Shown here piece by piece: positions 20,600-32,079 of a stretch of DNA of 64,000 bases. The stretch is from Heterohyrax brucei (taxonomy: Eukaryota; Chordata; Mammalia; Hyracoidea; Procaviidae), in contig CM053140.1 of the NCBI GenBank assembly GCA_028571685.1, positions 24,967,501 through 25,031,500 of the forward strand, written 5' to 3'. The position numbers and the translations under genes are program-made. The notes beneath the pieces were generated by a model. It did no database searches, was not told the origin of the DNA, and saw nothing but the letters and a program-made list of their open reading frames with translations. Positions within the stretch are counted from its first letter, which is position 1; every line of letters starts with the position of its first letter.

Positions 20600-21478
20600 C
20601 CCTTTCATGAAACCCTATCAAAGTGCCACCCAATAAAATGCTTGTGTGCCACTGCTTCTCACAGTTCTGTCTCTTCCTTTATCAACATCAAAATCCCAGA
20701 CTTGCCACACATTCACAGATGCTCTCCCAAGAAACTGTGCTCAGTGGGGTGAGCACCACTTGCCTCAAAAGTCCCTCTCTTGGGTCTTACGTACACCAAA
20801 TTGGTGAGTGACGTCTGGAGTCTTAAATGCTAGCAAGCTGCCATCTGAGATACGTCAAATGATCCAAAGCCATCCAGAACAAATGATCACCAAGAACAAC
20901 AAACACATGAAGAAAAAAAGCTCAGGAGACAGAAGGACCATGTGAATGGGAGACTGTACCAACATGTGACCAGAAGAACCAGATTGTGCCCAGCCACCAC
21001 CAAAGACACTTGTGATGGGGCACACCATGTTGAGTCCCTATGGCAACACAAGAAAAGAGGGGTGCAGCTCAAGAACTATACTAAAAGATCACAACTGATG
21101 GTCCGATGGCCTGGGGGATCCCCTGGGAACATGGCCTATTAGACCTATGCTGCCCCTGTCCAGAAAACACTACTGAGGTCAGCTCTTCAGACAAAAATGG
21201 CTGGACTCAGGTACACAATGTGACCGTATGGTGTGTGTACTTTGTGGTTCTATTTATGGAATGCAGTCCTACTGGTCTCTTCGTACGTGGGAGAGAAGAG
21301 GGTGGAGAGGAGCGAACAGGAGATTGTTAAGAGGATATGACTGGTACAGAATGAAAAGCAGGATTGTGCTGTCATGGGGCAAGGAGAGCAGATGGAGCTG
21401 CAGATAGGCGGGCTTGTCAAATTAATTTCGATTGTATGCTTTCATTTAATCACAATTAAAGAAAATTGAAAAGAAAAA
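20600..21478 (+). repeat. Afrotherian L1 3' UTR-like segment
   Basis: Includes 'gagtcttaaatgctagcaag', 'tgatccaaagccatccagaa' and a G/A-rich tail ending in an A-rich run (AAAGAAAAAAAG). A truncated copy of its last 450 bp is inserted in an LTR at 34607-35065. Assignment to L1 is from recognition of this common elephant repeat and is not certain. Confidence 0.55.
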
Positions 21479-21576
21479 AAGTTTCTTGGTTCTTCTGCTG
21501 CTTTTCTAAATGACAGCAGCCCTAGACTTTTGCTGCAACAGAGGACCAACAATAATTCCTGTGAACCTTAACTTAC

Positions 21577-21641
21577 CCTTATCATTCCAGTGGATGGGAT
21601 CTCCCTCAAAATAATTAACTCTTGGAGCTGAAGCTGAGTTT
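21577..21641 (-). pseudogene. Short linker exon of the KRAB-ZNF gene
   Basis: A 65-bp exon with a strong acceptor (TTTGTTTTAG|AAACTCAG) and donor (ATAAGG|GTAAGTTAAG). One frame begins ETQLQLQELII and later IPSTG, resembling the ETQL....IP.G linker after the KRAB part in human ZNF559/ZNF177 (from memory). It lies between the KRAB-B-like exon and the finger exon on the same strand. Confidence 0.6.
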
Positions 21642-22144
21642 CTAAAACAAATTAGGAGGGAAAAATTAATACACAGAGAAGAAAAGCATGCGACTAAGGT
21701 GACCAAAAAAGTAATGAAGGCATATGTGGATTTTTTTTTCAAATACTTACCATAAATATGAGAAGAAATTGAAAATGCATCAAAAGCAAAGAAAAAGGTT
21801 AAGACACTTTGCTGCCATAGGAACAAGAGATAAAAACAGTATATAATTTACTAAGAAAGGACTCTACAAAGATTGGAGAGAAGGATTAGTGAGAGTATAC
21901 AGCAGAGAGGTAGAAGATAAAATATACATATGGAAATACTAAATATAAAGAATAGGTAGGACAGTTATTTCTACAAAACCAGAGTAAAGCAACAGTGAAA
22001 GAGAAAAGAGAGCACAGTTTTATGAGGAAGCTCACACCAAACAGTCCAACTTTCTCAGTTAAGGGCATTGAAATGCTTCCCTGAACTGACAATTTCTCCA
22101 TGTTTCCCCTACCAAGCAAAGCATCTCTCCACAATGATTCTTAC

Positions 22145-22255
22145 TTGCTTGGGGTTCATCTGGACACAGTCCTTGGAAGAATCCTCTCTCAGTGGTTCAC
22201 AGTTCTTCTCTTTGCCCCCAAAGGGAAAGTATAATGGGTTCACAGAGTTGAAAGC
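22145..22255 (-). pseudogene. Divergent KRAB-B-type exon
   Basis: A 111-bp exon with an AG acceptor (CGTGAGTAG|G) and a good donor (AAGCAA|GTAAGAATC). The frame reads VGFQLCEP...REEL, then an in-frame TGA, then TTERGFFQGLCPDEPQ. It lines up with the VGYQLC...EQLK-DERGILQG-C stretch that follows KRAB-A in ZNF559/ZNF177-type proteins. The TGA shows the gene is dead. Its phase fits the KRAB-A donor at 22671. Confidence 0.7.
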
Positions 22256-22612
22256 CTACTCACGGGAAAAGATGCCAGTGTGGGAGGTCTGTGCCATTCC
22301 ATAAAACTAGGGCCAACATTCTGAAGTTTTTAGGGCTTCTGAGGATGAGAGCAGCAAAATGAGTATGCCTGAATTCACATGAACACAGTAAAACTCATTC
22401 ATTAAAGAGCCAAAACAGAAGCTCCCTTACTGGGGATACTGGGGCTCTCCAGTCCCAGGAACACAGGGTCAAGCTCAGGAACATACTTGAGAGGCCAAGA
22501 AGAATTTAACTATGGAGAAACAGCGATGTGTAGGTCCTCATTCACATGGGGAAGCCACAAGCCTATAAACTCCATGAGCGCAAGACCTTTCTGTCTCTTC
22601 ATCTGTGTCTCA

Positions 22613-22798
<186 letters not shown>

Positions 22799-22989
22799 CT
22801 AAAACAGCATATCCACCCCAGCTCAGTCAGGGACCACCACCAACAACACTCACAAGAGGATAGTGGGCTGGGGAAAGGGAGACACAGTACTTTTCTGTCT
22901 CCTTGGTCTCAAGAATCGTTGATGCATTTTTGCAGAAAGAAAAATGTGTCCCTCTGTGTGTGGGTGTGGGTGTGTATAGAATGAATTCC

Positions 22990-24420
22990 ATAGAACTATT
23001 CTTTCCCTTTATTGATTTCCATATTATTTTTTTACTTCATCAATTCTTCCTTTTGCTTAGCTAGTCAATATTCAAGAGCAAGTTTCCAAGTCTCTTCAAA
23101 CATCCATTTTGCTCTTTTCTTTCTCTCCTGTCTTTTCAATGGCCTCTTGTTTTCTTCAGGTATAACTTCTTTGATGTTATCCCACAGCTTGTGTAGTCTT
23201 CAGCCCTTAGTGTTCAGTGCCTCAAATCTGCTTTTCCAATGATCTCTAAACTTAGATGGTATATACCCAAGTTTGAATTTCAGCTCTCATGAACTTCTCC
23301 CAATTTTCTTCAGTTTCAGTATGAAACCTGCATGTGAGTAATCAATGGTTTGTTTCACAGTCAGCTCCTGGCCTCGAACTAACTAGTATTGAGCTTTTCC
23401 ATCATCTCTTTCCACAGATACAGTCAATTTGATTCCTGTGTATTCCACCTGGTGAGGTTCATCTGTATAGTCACCATTTATGTCAGTGAAAAAAACGTAT
23501 TTGCAATGAAGTGATTCATCTTACAAAATTCTATCATGCAATCTTGAGCATCATTTCTATTACCAAAGCCGTATTTTCCAACTACCACTCTTCCTTCCTT
23601 GTTTCCAACTTTCACATTCCAATAACTAGCAATTGTCAGTGCATCCTGGTTGCATGTTGGACAAACGTCAGACTTCCGAACCTAGTAAAAATCCTCAATT
23701 TCTTCATCCTTGGCTGGTGCAAATATCTGAATAGTAGTCATTTGATCAGTTTTCCTTGCAGGTGTATGGATGTTATCCTATCACTAACAGCATTACACTT
23801 TAAGATAGATCTTGAAATGTTCTTTTTGATGATGAATGCAACCCCATTCCTCTTCAAGTTGTCATTCCTTGTATACTAGACCATATGGATATTTGATACA
23901 AAAACGACCAATACCAGGGCACTTCAGCTCACTCATGTCCAGGATATCGATGCATTTTTGACAGTTTCCACTTTCCCTACATTCATACTTCATGTATGTC
24001 AGGTTTTGATTATTAATGGATATTTACAACTGTTTTTTCTCATTTTGAGTCATGCCACATCAGCCAATGAAGGTCTTGGAAGCTTGACTCCATCCATATC
24101 AATAATGTTGATTCTACTTAGAGGAGTCAGCTCTTCGCTGGTCTTCATTTGAGTGCTTTTCAAGCAGGAGGGTTCATCTTAGAGCACTATCTCAATGTTT
24201 CGCTACTATCCATAAGATTTTCACTGGCTAATGTTATTCAGAAGTAGACTGGCAAGTCTTTCTTCCTAGTCTCTTTTAGTCTGGAAGCTCAGCTGAAACC
24301 TGTCCACCATGAGTGACTCTGCTGGTGTTTGAATACTGGTGATATAGCTTCTGGCAATACAGCTACATGTAAGCCCTCACAGTACGACAAATAGACTAAA
24401 TGTCTACTCCGATATGACCT
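22990..24420 (-). mobile_element. RTE-class LINE, endonuclease part
   Basis: Minus-strand reading in broken frames shows the RTE/BovB endonuclease order: LDMSELKCPGIGRF, then an IFAPAKDEEIEDFY-like segment, then ASYWNVKVGNKEGRVV and a MIEFCKMN-like segment (usual: GDWNAKVG...LIEFCQ). Many stops and indels. Its 5' end (24200-24420 on +) matches the fragment at 4050-4290. Confidence 0.75.
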
Positions 24421-24689
24421 CACTAATATAAGAACCCTGTTCTAAAATGAGATTTCTTCCACAGGTATGTTGTTAGGTACCTTGGAGTCAGGTTTTCACT
24501 CATAATGACCCGAAAGAGACCTGACTGTGCAATGCTCAAGCACTCTGCTGGTACCCAAATGGTTGCTGGTTCTGCCACTTACTGTTGCCATAGGAGAGAC
24601 CTGATGATCTGCTCTTGAAAAGACTGTTGTTATCTACTGCCTAACTAATTCCAACTCATAGTAACCCTGTGTACAATAGAACAAAACAC

Positions 24690-25050
24690 AAGTTTTGAGC
24701 CATGCTCACACTCATTGGGTAAAAGTCTATACTTGCAGCAAGACTACCTCTGGATCTATTTGCAGTTTCCCTATGAACACACAAAGTGTTCTGGAATTCC
24801 CACTCTTCTCAATATTACTCATAGATGCCCACAGATATCTTTGAAGAATCCATTAAACCCAGATAAACATCTTGCTGTTATTCTCTGCTTTCAGCCAAGG
24901 TCCATTTCGTATCAGTCATGATATCCCTTGTTCCCACATCCTCTTCTGAATCACATTTGAATTTCTGGCTGTTCCCTTTTGATGAACTGCAGCAACCTCT
25001 AAAATTATTTTCAGCAAAATAATTTAAAGATTCTGGCCAAATAACTCTAC
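24690..25050 (-). mobile_element. RTE-class LINE, reverse-transcriptase fragment
   Basis: 'gtgttctggaattcccactc' and 'catcttgctgttattctctg' are the reversed RT region (FCFxDxxKxFDCVxHNKxW...GIPEHL). It is duplicated in the unit at 25780-26130, together with the SEA exon that follows. Confidence 0.65.
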
Positions 25051-25273
25051 AGGGACAGTTCTACTCTATCACATTGGATGCCATGATCTAAAAGTATGAG
25101 GGTTATAGTTCCAATATACATTTTGTGTAGACAAAGTTAAGTCAATAACACCATGGCTTATTCGTCTATGGTTGCACAGAGCTATGTACCTACATGTGCT
25201 CAATTAATGCTCACTGAATGAGTAAGTCTGGTTTCCCCAAATCCTTCTTCCCACCTTCAGTTTCTGAAGACTA

Positions 25274-25500
25274 TGGCTGTACTTAGTTCACTGCTAGTGC
25301 TTCTGGCAATAACTACAGGCAAATTTGGTCATTAGCATGGTCAACAGGGCAACTTTTTCTTCATCCCCAGTACAGCTACAGAACCTTCCCTAGTTCTATT
25401 CAGCCTCAGCTTCACCATCACCAACCTGTGCTATGCAGATGAACATGTGACACCTGGCTAACTTGACTAATGGGAACTAGTAACGCCTGGTAAGAGCACC
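25274..25500 (+). pseudogene. MUC16-like SEA exon, copy A
   Basis: Begins at an ATG with a hydrophobic leader (MAVLSSLLVLLAITTG) and reaches a stop after KFGH. It then resumes as PSLVLFSLSFTITNLCYADE and decays in stops. LxFTITNLxYxxD is the hallmark of the SEA domain of mucin-16, a very large membrane mucin. It is the more decayed tandem sister of the copy at 26313. The two lie in a duplicated unit of about 1.1 kb that also holds the RTE fragment upstream. Not translatable as it stands. Confidence 0.65.
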
Positions 25501-25619
25501 ATGATTGCCACTTGGAAGCCCCACCTCATACCTGCCCCCACTCCCTCAGCCCCTTGGGCCCTCCTACTCATCTTCTCTTTTCTCACCATCTTGGCCTCTT
25601 TGCTTTTAGCAATCAGGGT

Positions 25620-26150
25620 TGTATCATATGTATATCACAGGTTGTTAATGAGCCTTTCTGCATTCTTGATGCTGCATTCTTCTTCGTATAGTCCAGCTTC
25701 TCAGAATACTTGCTCAGCATACAGACTGAGTAAATGGGAAAAGATACAACTTTGATGAAATATTTCCTGATTTTAAATCACGCAATATTCCCTTGTGTTG
25801 TCTCTTATTTCTATGCACAAGTTCCTTACGAGCACAATGAAGTGTTCTGGAATTCCATTTCTTCCCAACGTTATCCATGATTTGTTATGATTCACACAGT
25901 CCAATGTCTTTGTGTAGTCAGTAAAACACAGGTCAACATCTTTCTGGTATTCTCTGCTTTCTGTCAAGATCTATCTGTCATCAGTAGTGATGTCCCTTGT
26001 TCTACAACCTTTGAATCAGGCTTGAGTTTCTGGGCGTTCTCTGTTGATGTACTACTACAAATTTTGGAAATCAGTCTAAGACAACTTACTGTGGCAGTTC
26101 TGCCCTGTCATATTGGATGCCTATGATTCACAGGTATGAGGACTAGGGTT
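25620..26150 (-). mobile_element. RTE-class LINE, reverse-transcriptase fragment
   Basis: A minus frame (25967-25773) reads KTLDCVNHNKSWITLGRNGI, then PEHFIVLVRNL, the RT palm region of RTE elements. The part at 25620-25770 continues the same region ('cagcttctcagaatacttgc'). It lies between the two SEA copies. Confidence 0.75.
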
Positions 26151-26312
26151 TCAACACAAATTTTGTATTGATACAGTACAGTCAATAACACTATGCCTTT
26201 GTCATCTGTGATTGCACTGAGCTTTGAACTCATGTCTGCTCAGCTAATGCTCATTGAATGAGAAACTCTGGGTTCCCAAAATCTTTGTTCTTTCCTTCTG
26301 CTCCTGCAGCCA

Positions 26313-27380
26313 ATGGCTATACTTAGCCTACTGCTGTTGCTTCTGACCAGGGTCCTAGGCAACCCTGTGTTCCACAGGGAGAACTTTCTGTTCCTCTCCA
26401 ATGCAGCTCCTCAACCTGCCCCAGTTCTGTTCGCCCCCAGCTTCACCATCATCAAGCTGTACTACATGGATGACGTGGGATACCTGGGTGCTACAAAGTT
26501 CACCTTGGCTGACAGGTCCAGCAGCGCCTGGTAATAGGACCATGATGTCCACTTGGAACCCCACCTTTTCCCTACCCACACTTTCCCTCAGCCTTTTGAG
26601 CCCTCCTCTTTGCCTCTTCTTCTTTTCTCCCAAACTTGGGCCCTTGCTCAGTAAGACCAGTGCTGACACCTTCTACTTTGACTGTAGACTGACCTCATTT
26701 ATGTGGGACGTCTTGAAAAAAAACACCTAACAGGAACATGGCAAGTGATCACAGGCTTAAGGTCTTTGGTCAGTTTCCCTCTGCCTTGCCAGATTCAGCC
26801 TCCACAGTAGAAATAGAATTCAGGAGGCATTTGCTATGGGACCAAAGCATTTCCTGGTCCCCACTACTACTTTTAGGCTCTGTAGCGCTCATCAACAGGA
26901 TTGGCTCCTCCCTAGTACCACTCTCCAACTGTGAGAGCTTACTCCTTCCCTTGCTGTGACCAATTAAGATACTTCCTTTGGGTGTTCAATTCTGTCTCCA
27001 GGGACAAATAAGCCTTATACAGTTGCTTTAATCACAAATCTAGATCTCCACCTATCTCACTGTCTCTTGCCCCTTTCTGCCCTACCCCCAAAGACTCTCA
27101 GGACCCCTTTCTGGAGGCACCATTTGTGGTCAGACCCTCATTCTGCCTCCATAGGCTCAAGGAGGACAAGGAAACCACAACAGTAAATGCCACCTGCACA
27201 CTCAGCCCTGTCCTTAAAGGCCCCGGGCTGGATAGAGAGAAACTCCGCTGGAGCTGAATCAGCTGAACTGTGGTGTCACTCAGCTTGGCCCCTATACCCT
27301 GGAGAGGGACAGTGTCTATGCCAAAAGCGAGAGGATCTGCTGGGGTGGTGGTGTACTACCCCTCGCTGTGGGGTAAGAGT
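26313..27380 (+). pseudogene. MUC16-like SEA-domain gene fragment, copy B
   Basis: Three collinear SEA exons. Exon 1 (26313-26530) starts at an ATG in good context (GCAGCCAATGG) with the leader MAILSLLLLLLTRVLG, then PSFTIIKLYYMDDVGYLGAT, and ends at CGCCTG|GTAATA; a missing base before the donor shifts the frame. Exon 2 (about 26632-26720) encodes LGPLLSKTSADTFYFDCRLT, equal to the GPLxxxTSxGxLYxxCRLT core of MUC16 SEA repeats. Exon 3 (from 27155, after CCATAG) encodes KEDKETTTVNATCTLSP, then GPGLDREKLRW, then, after a second 1-nt loss, QLGPYTLERDSVYA. SEA domains of mucins are extracellular and often self-cleaving. Only one SEA module is present and no transmembrane exon was found. The two frameshifts make it a pseudogene. 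Confidence 0.75.
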
Positions 27381-27958
27381 CCTGTTAGGGCAGATATCTA
27401 CCCTATATTCAGACTTCCATCTAGACCTCTTGTGTTAGAGGGCTTTGAGCAAAGTCTCTTTCTCCCGGGCAGGAGACAGATATTTCTCCTTTGATCCCTA
27501 ACAGACGAGGGTGTTTCTTCCTTGAAGGGAATCACTACTGTGATAGTCCAGTCACCACCTGTACTGTGACCCAGTGGCCTCCACGTTGAGTGTCTTTCTC
27601 TCCTCCTTCTTCATCCTCCCACCTCATGGTTACACCCACTGTACATCAGGCAACACCTCCTCCAGCGAGGATTCAAGGCTTCCATCTCCCCGTATTGAGG
27701 TCCCTCTTCACATCTCCCGAACAAAAAGTACTGGTACTACCTTCCGTCTCCTGAACAATAGAAGTTGCTGAACCTGCCAACCCCTCCCCCTCTACTACTT
27801 AACCATCAGGAAGAAAAAAGGGTCAATAGACATGCATAGAAAGTGGGTTGAGTAGGGCATAAGGACAGTCTCTCCCTTGCCCACCTGCTTGATGATGATG
27901 TTGTGTTTCTGGGCTTAAGAGTGTCACAGAGAACTGCACATTCCTTTCCTTGGTATCT
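27381..27958. other. Unassigned; possible further MUC16-like remnants
   Basis: No repeat recognised. Pyrimidine-rich segments and 'cctcctccagcgaggattca' could be distal parts of the mucin-like gene, but I cannot support an exon. Confidence 0.3.
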
Positions 27959-28090
27959 GTTATGTTTGTACCTGTTGTTTCTCCCCAAAGCTGTGTGTAG
28001 CAATTTGCTTAATCCATGATTCCTGGTATTGTGTGATGTTCTTATGCACTGTAAACCCTGCTTCTATGAGGTTAATGACAGAGGATGGGT
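27896..28090 (+). repeat. LTR fragment and flank shared with 57230-57440
   Basis: 'gtttctgggcttaagagtgt' through 'gtgtgtagcaatttgcttaa' and 'gtattgtgtgatgttcttat' is the 5' part of a MaLR LTR with its upstream flank. The same flank plus LTR recurs at 57230-57440, so this is a duplicated locus, not two independent insertions. Confidence 0.6.
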
Positions 28091-28245
28091 GGCAGTTGTT
28101 TTGTACTTCAGCGTATATTCTGAAGTGTTCTTTTTAATGATGAATGAAATACCATTCCTCCTTAATTTGGCATTCTTGTTGTAGTAGACCTTTTTTTTTT
28201 CTAGTTCAAAAAGACCAGTACCAGCCCATTTCAGCTCACTGTTCT
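28091..28245 (-). mobile_element. RTE-class LINE, endonuclease scrap
   Basis: Minus frame includes ELKWAGTGLFELEKKK and later NAKLRRNGISFIIKK, the ELKWTGxGxF and RRNGVAxIV segments of the RTE endonuclease. Confidence 0.7.
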
Positions 28246-28921
28246 GGTTGTCATTAGGTGCCATCAAGTCAGTTTCAACTCATAGTGACCCTGTACACAA
28301 CAGAACAAAACACTGCCCGGTGCTGCATCATGTCCACAGTCATTTTTATGCTTAAGCCCATTGTTGCCATCACTGTGTCAATCCATCTCATCAAGGGTCT
28401 TCCTCTTTTTCGCTGACCTTCCACTCTGCCAAGCATGATGTCCTTCTCTAGGGACTGATCCTTCTTGACAACATGTCGAAAGTATGTAAGATGCATTCTT
28501 AACATCTTTGCTTCCAAGCAGCACTCTGGTTGTACTTCTTGCAGAACAGATTTGTTGGTTCTTTTGCTGGTCCACGGTACATTCAATATTCTTCTCCAAC
28601 ATCACAGTTCAAAGGCATCAACCCTTCTTCTGCCTTCTTTGTTCATCATCCAACTTTTGCATGCATGTGATACATTTGAAAATAATGTGGCTTGGGTCAG
28701 GTACACTTTAGTCTTCAAGGTGACATCTTTATCTTTCATACTTTATAAAGTTCCTCTGCAACAGATGTATCCAGTGCAGTGTGCCTTTCAATTTCTTGAC
28801 TGCTGCTTCCATAGGCATTGACTGTGTACCAAAGTACAATGAAATCCACGACAACCTCAATGCATTCAATGTTGCTTACTGGTCCATTTGTGAGGATTTT
28901 TGTTTCCTTGATGTCAAGGTG
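28246..28921 (-). mobile_element. RTE-class LINE, 3' part
   Basis: A minus frame reads QKNQQICSARSTTRVLLGSK-like and YFRHVVKKDQSLEKDIMLGR, then QRKRGRPLMRWIDTVMATMG, matching the RTE C-terminus (LxYFGHxxRxxSLExxxMLGxxxGxRxRGRxxMRWxD). The 3' tail 'gtcagtttcaactcatagtg' (plus strand) closely resembles the AfroSINE 3' end. The LTR at 28922 interrupts the element. Confidence 0.8.
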
Positions 28922-29400
28922 TGTTTTAGTCAGCTAGTGCTGCTCTAACAGAAATACCACAAATTGGATTGATTTAAAAGAGACAACTTCATTCTTACAC
29001 AGTCCAGTCAGTTACAAGGCTGCTTTCAGGGAGAGGGTTTTCCCTCTGTTGGCTCTGGAGGAAAGTTCTGGCATTGTGTCAGTCTTTGGTTTGAGAAGAT
29101 CTTGGAGCAGGAAGCTCAGGTCTGAAGGATACACTCTTCTCCCGGTGCTGCTTTCTCAGTGGTGTGAGGTTCCCAATTCTCTGTGCTAGACTTTTTTCTT
29201 TATATCTCACAAGATGGCCTCTAGGCATAAAACCAGCTTACACATTGAATCTTGCTCTACCAACACAACTACTCCACATCCACCCTTTTTAACATCACAG
29301 AGGCAGGAATTCCAGCATGGAGGCAGATCCCACTGTACCAGGAATTGCCAAGCAGCCAAACTGTTACCAATTTTTTAGGGAACACAGTGAGTCCATGACA
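28922..29400 (-). repeat. MaLR-type LTR inserted in an RTE element
   Basis: Plus strand TGTTTTAGTCAGCTAGTGC to GTGAGTCCATGACA. A perfect AGGTG duplication (28917-28921, 29401-29405) separates RTE halves. The duplicate of this insertion is at 62017-62473. Confidence 0.85.
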
Positions 29401-29765
29401 AGGTGCAATCCATACTGAAGGCCATCGTCCTTAATCTTCATCAGTGAGTGTTTCAAATCTTTTTCACTTCCAGCAAGTAAGGTAGTATTGTGTGCATAAC
29501 GCAGGCTGTTAATGAATCATCCTCCAGTCCTGATGCCTTCTTCTTCTTTGTAGAAATCAGCTTCTCGGAGTATTTGCTCGGCATATGCATTGAAAAGATA
29601 TGGTGAAAGGATACAACCCTGAAGCACATCTTTCCTGACTTTGAACCATGCAGTGTCCTCTTGTTCTATTTTCAGGATTGCCTCTTGATCCATATACAGA
29701 TTCCTTAAGACCACAGTTAAGTGTTCTGGAATTCCCATTTTACCCAAGTTCCCATAAAATAGGCT
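29401..29765 (-). mobile_element. RTE-class LINE, RT part
   Basis: A minus frame (29747-29517) reads MGIPEHLTVVLRNLYMDQEA and, after a stretch, KDVLQGCILSPYLFNAYAEQ, typical RTE reverse transcriptase (GVRQGCILSPxLFNLYAE). It continues the element cut by the LTR. Confidence 0.85.
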
Positions 29766-30359
29766 CTTGATGTAAGACTAGGTTATGTAAGTATATATCC
29801 AAATCTCAAAACTGAGGCATTGACCACTTCAGATTAGTACACCTTATGAACTTCTTATACATGAGTGTACCTGAGAAAAAAGTAAAAATTGTTTATAATA
29901 GTCATTTTCAAAAGGACTTCACCTTTACCCATTGACCCTCAGAAAGAATAATGCCTACCTGCCTCTCATCCTGCAAGATGCCTCTCTCTAAAGTGTCCTC
30001 AGCTCTTGCAGAGTTCAGACTGGATTTGCAGAGTTGGTGGCCTATTCCTAAGGAAAGCCACCTGATATGCAAGAGAAGACAAACCAGAAAGCCGAAGCTA
30101 AAGGAGGTACTTTCAAGTATTTTAAAGACTGGCAAATACATACGAGGGGTGAGTATTTCTCTAAAAGACATGGTAAACATTGACTTTCAAATGAATAAGT
30201 ATGCAAATACATCTTCCTTTCCTCTCCAACGGTATTAGAAATCTTTGCCTACTGGACTGTCTTTTAGGTTTCTCTGGGCATTTCAGAAAACTCAGGCTTT
30301 TGTTTATAGAGGCAGTCAAGCTACCAGAAGACAGATCTTTGGTCCAAGGCAAAGGCACT

Positions 30360-31010
30360 GAACTCCACGGCCACTAGGAGGAGCCCTCTGGGTCCACGTT
30401 CTAAGCCCGGAAACGGTTGCCCCAAACCGGAAGTGGAAGGGCTAGTCTACCGGGCGGCAGCCATGCTGGGTCCCACGGCAGCGCTTATGTGAGAAAGGTT
30501 TAGGGTTTGTGTGTGTGTTGCTTTGTCCAGCAGTAGGTAGAGCCCACCGAGCTGAGGGCTGTGCTCCCACTGTCTCAGACATTGCCAGCTTCTCTGCCCT
30601 TTGAGAGCCACGGGCCATCCCATAGCTGGGCTGTGCAGAGGGGAGAAGGTTTGGGGGGGGTCTTCCTTGGGGGGAACTCCCTCCAACATCTGTCTTAACG
30701 GCAGCCTTGTTGCTCCCAGGCCACTGGACACATCCGCTTTCATAACTACCATAGGCCGGATGCGTGGAAGTGGGTGGTGCTGTGTCTTTGGGTGCAATAA
30801 CGGGTAAAATCATGGGACTCTTCGCTCAGCAAAAGTGGTTTTTCAGGTCAGTGGCATCAGCTTCACTTGGACATTCGTTGAGAAATGCAGTAGGGAAGCT
30901 CAGGGCGGTTGGCCAGACTCTGAATGCCCTGTGCCCACCTTATCTAGTGTGGTGCGGCACTCTGAGTGTTGCTGTTCATACAGAAAATAAGATTATGGTG
31001 AGGTATGTAT
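30360..31010. promoter_or_regulatory. Promoter-like GC-richer segment, copy 1
   Basis: Locally GC- and CpG-richer than the surroundings, TATA-less. It has an ETS-type motif in AACCGGAAGTGG at about 30425 shortly before GGCGGCAGCCATGCTGGG, where only a 9-codon ORF opens. Such segments resemble the non-coding first exons of KRAB-ZNF genes, but no downstream exon could be linked. Overlapping 60-120-codon ORFs on both strands look like GC-driven shadows. Direction is unclear. Confidence 0.45.
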
Positions 31011-31099
31011 ATATCTTCTCTTTTAATGGTTGTAGGTGTTTGAGATAGATGAATTTAAACCATGAGCTGGAAATCAGTAGGTGAATTTCAAAACTTTAA

Positions 31100-31185
31100 A
31101 AAAAAAATTGCCCTGAAGTCAAATCTGATTCATAGCAACCCTATAGGACAGTAGAGCTCACAGCCTTAAAAACCATGTGGAGAAG
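31100..31185 (-). repeat. AfroSINE fragment
   Basis: 'caaatctgattcatagcaac' and 'ctataggacagtagagctca' represent the reversed SINE 3' half; the rest is missing. Confidence 0.6.
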
Positions 31186-31205
31186 TTCTCCTCTGCACAC
31201 ACGTG

Positions 31206-31641
31206 TGTCCTAGTCACTGGGTACTGCTGCAACGGAAAATACCACGAGTGGAAGGTTTCATGCCAAAGCCGGGCCAAGAAGCTTTTATTGTCACAGTCTA
31301 GTAAGCCACAAATCTATTCCTAAGCTACAAGTCCATTCAGTATGCTCTCAACATACAGTGAGAGCATCTCGGCACAGGAATCTCGGTTCCAAAGGACGTA
31401 CTCTGCTCTCAGGGCTTCTCTCTCGGTAGTATGAGGTTCCCAACTTTCTCAGCTCACTTCTCTCCATTATGTTCCTCAAGCTTGAATCCTGCCTCAGTAA
31501 CACAACTGCAAACCATTCTCCATCATCAATATCACAGAGGCAGGATTCACAACACATGGGAGGAAGGGCATCATACTAGAACTCCTAACCAAGTCAAATC
31601 AACACATACATTTTTGGGGGGACACAATTCAATCCATGACA
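31206..31641 (-). repeat. MaLR-type solo LTR with perfect target duplication
   Basis: Plus strand TGTCCTAGTCACTGGGTAC to AATTCAATCCATGACA. It is flanked by ACGTG at 31201-31205 and 31642-31646. Confidence 0.85.
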
Positions 31642-31649
31642 ACGTGGTT

Positions 31650-32075
31650 ACATCATTTGAAATCTACTCCAGGGTACTCCAGAGGGTCCAGGAGCAGCTG
31701 TGTATTTCGTTTCCAAAGTGTGAAATGTCTTAAGTGTCAAGTTGGTGAAATGATTGCAAACTCAAATGCCGTTAACATAATCTTTTTTTTAAACCTATGT
31801 AAAACTGTCACTCTCAGGTTTTTTTTCTTTCTTTTTTTTTATTGTAGAGGTAGTCCTTTTTTTGTATTAAGAAGAAGGTGACCAAAATTCAATGACATTA
31901 TGAAGTCCATTTGCACATTACAATTCCTTGTATGTAATATCACGTCTCTAGGTGAGTACAGCCTAAAGGTGGCATGAAAGTTTGGAAATACCCAGTTTCT
32001 GTATTTATGTAGTACCTAAATTCCCCTCCTTTCACTTACACACTGAGTCCAAGACACTAAGTTGATTTTTAAAAA
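31650..32075. other. Unassigned, T-rich
   Basis: Contains long T-runs (31790-31860). No gene or repeat family assigned. Confidence 0.3.
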
Positions 32076-32079
32076 TTTT

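Larger units (their letters stand above)
28830..31015. repeat. Segmental duplication, copy 1
   Basis: Whole block resembles 61915-64000 in the same order and orientation: RTE, LTR, RTE, an AT-rich part (29770-30350), then the GC-richer segment (30360-31010). The shared LTR insertion shows the duplication came after it. The block breaks near 31015, after 'gcactctgagtgttgctgtt'; copy 2 runs off the window at the same point. Confidence 0.85.

Noticed and set aside
30442-30813. Overlapping 116-123-codon minus ORFs in the GC-richer block
   Set aside because: Two frames are open over the same bases and the paralogous block at 63.4 kb keeps a different frame, so openness is probably due to composition.
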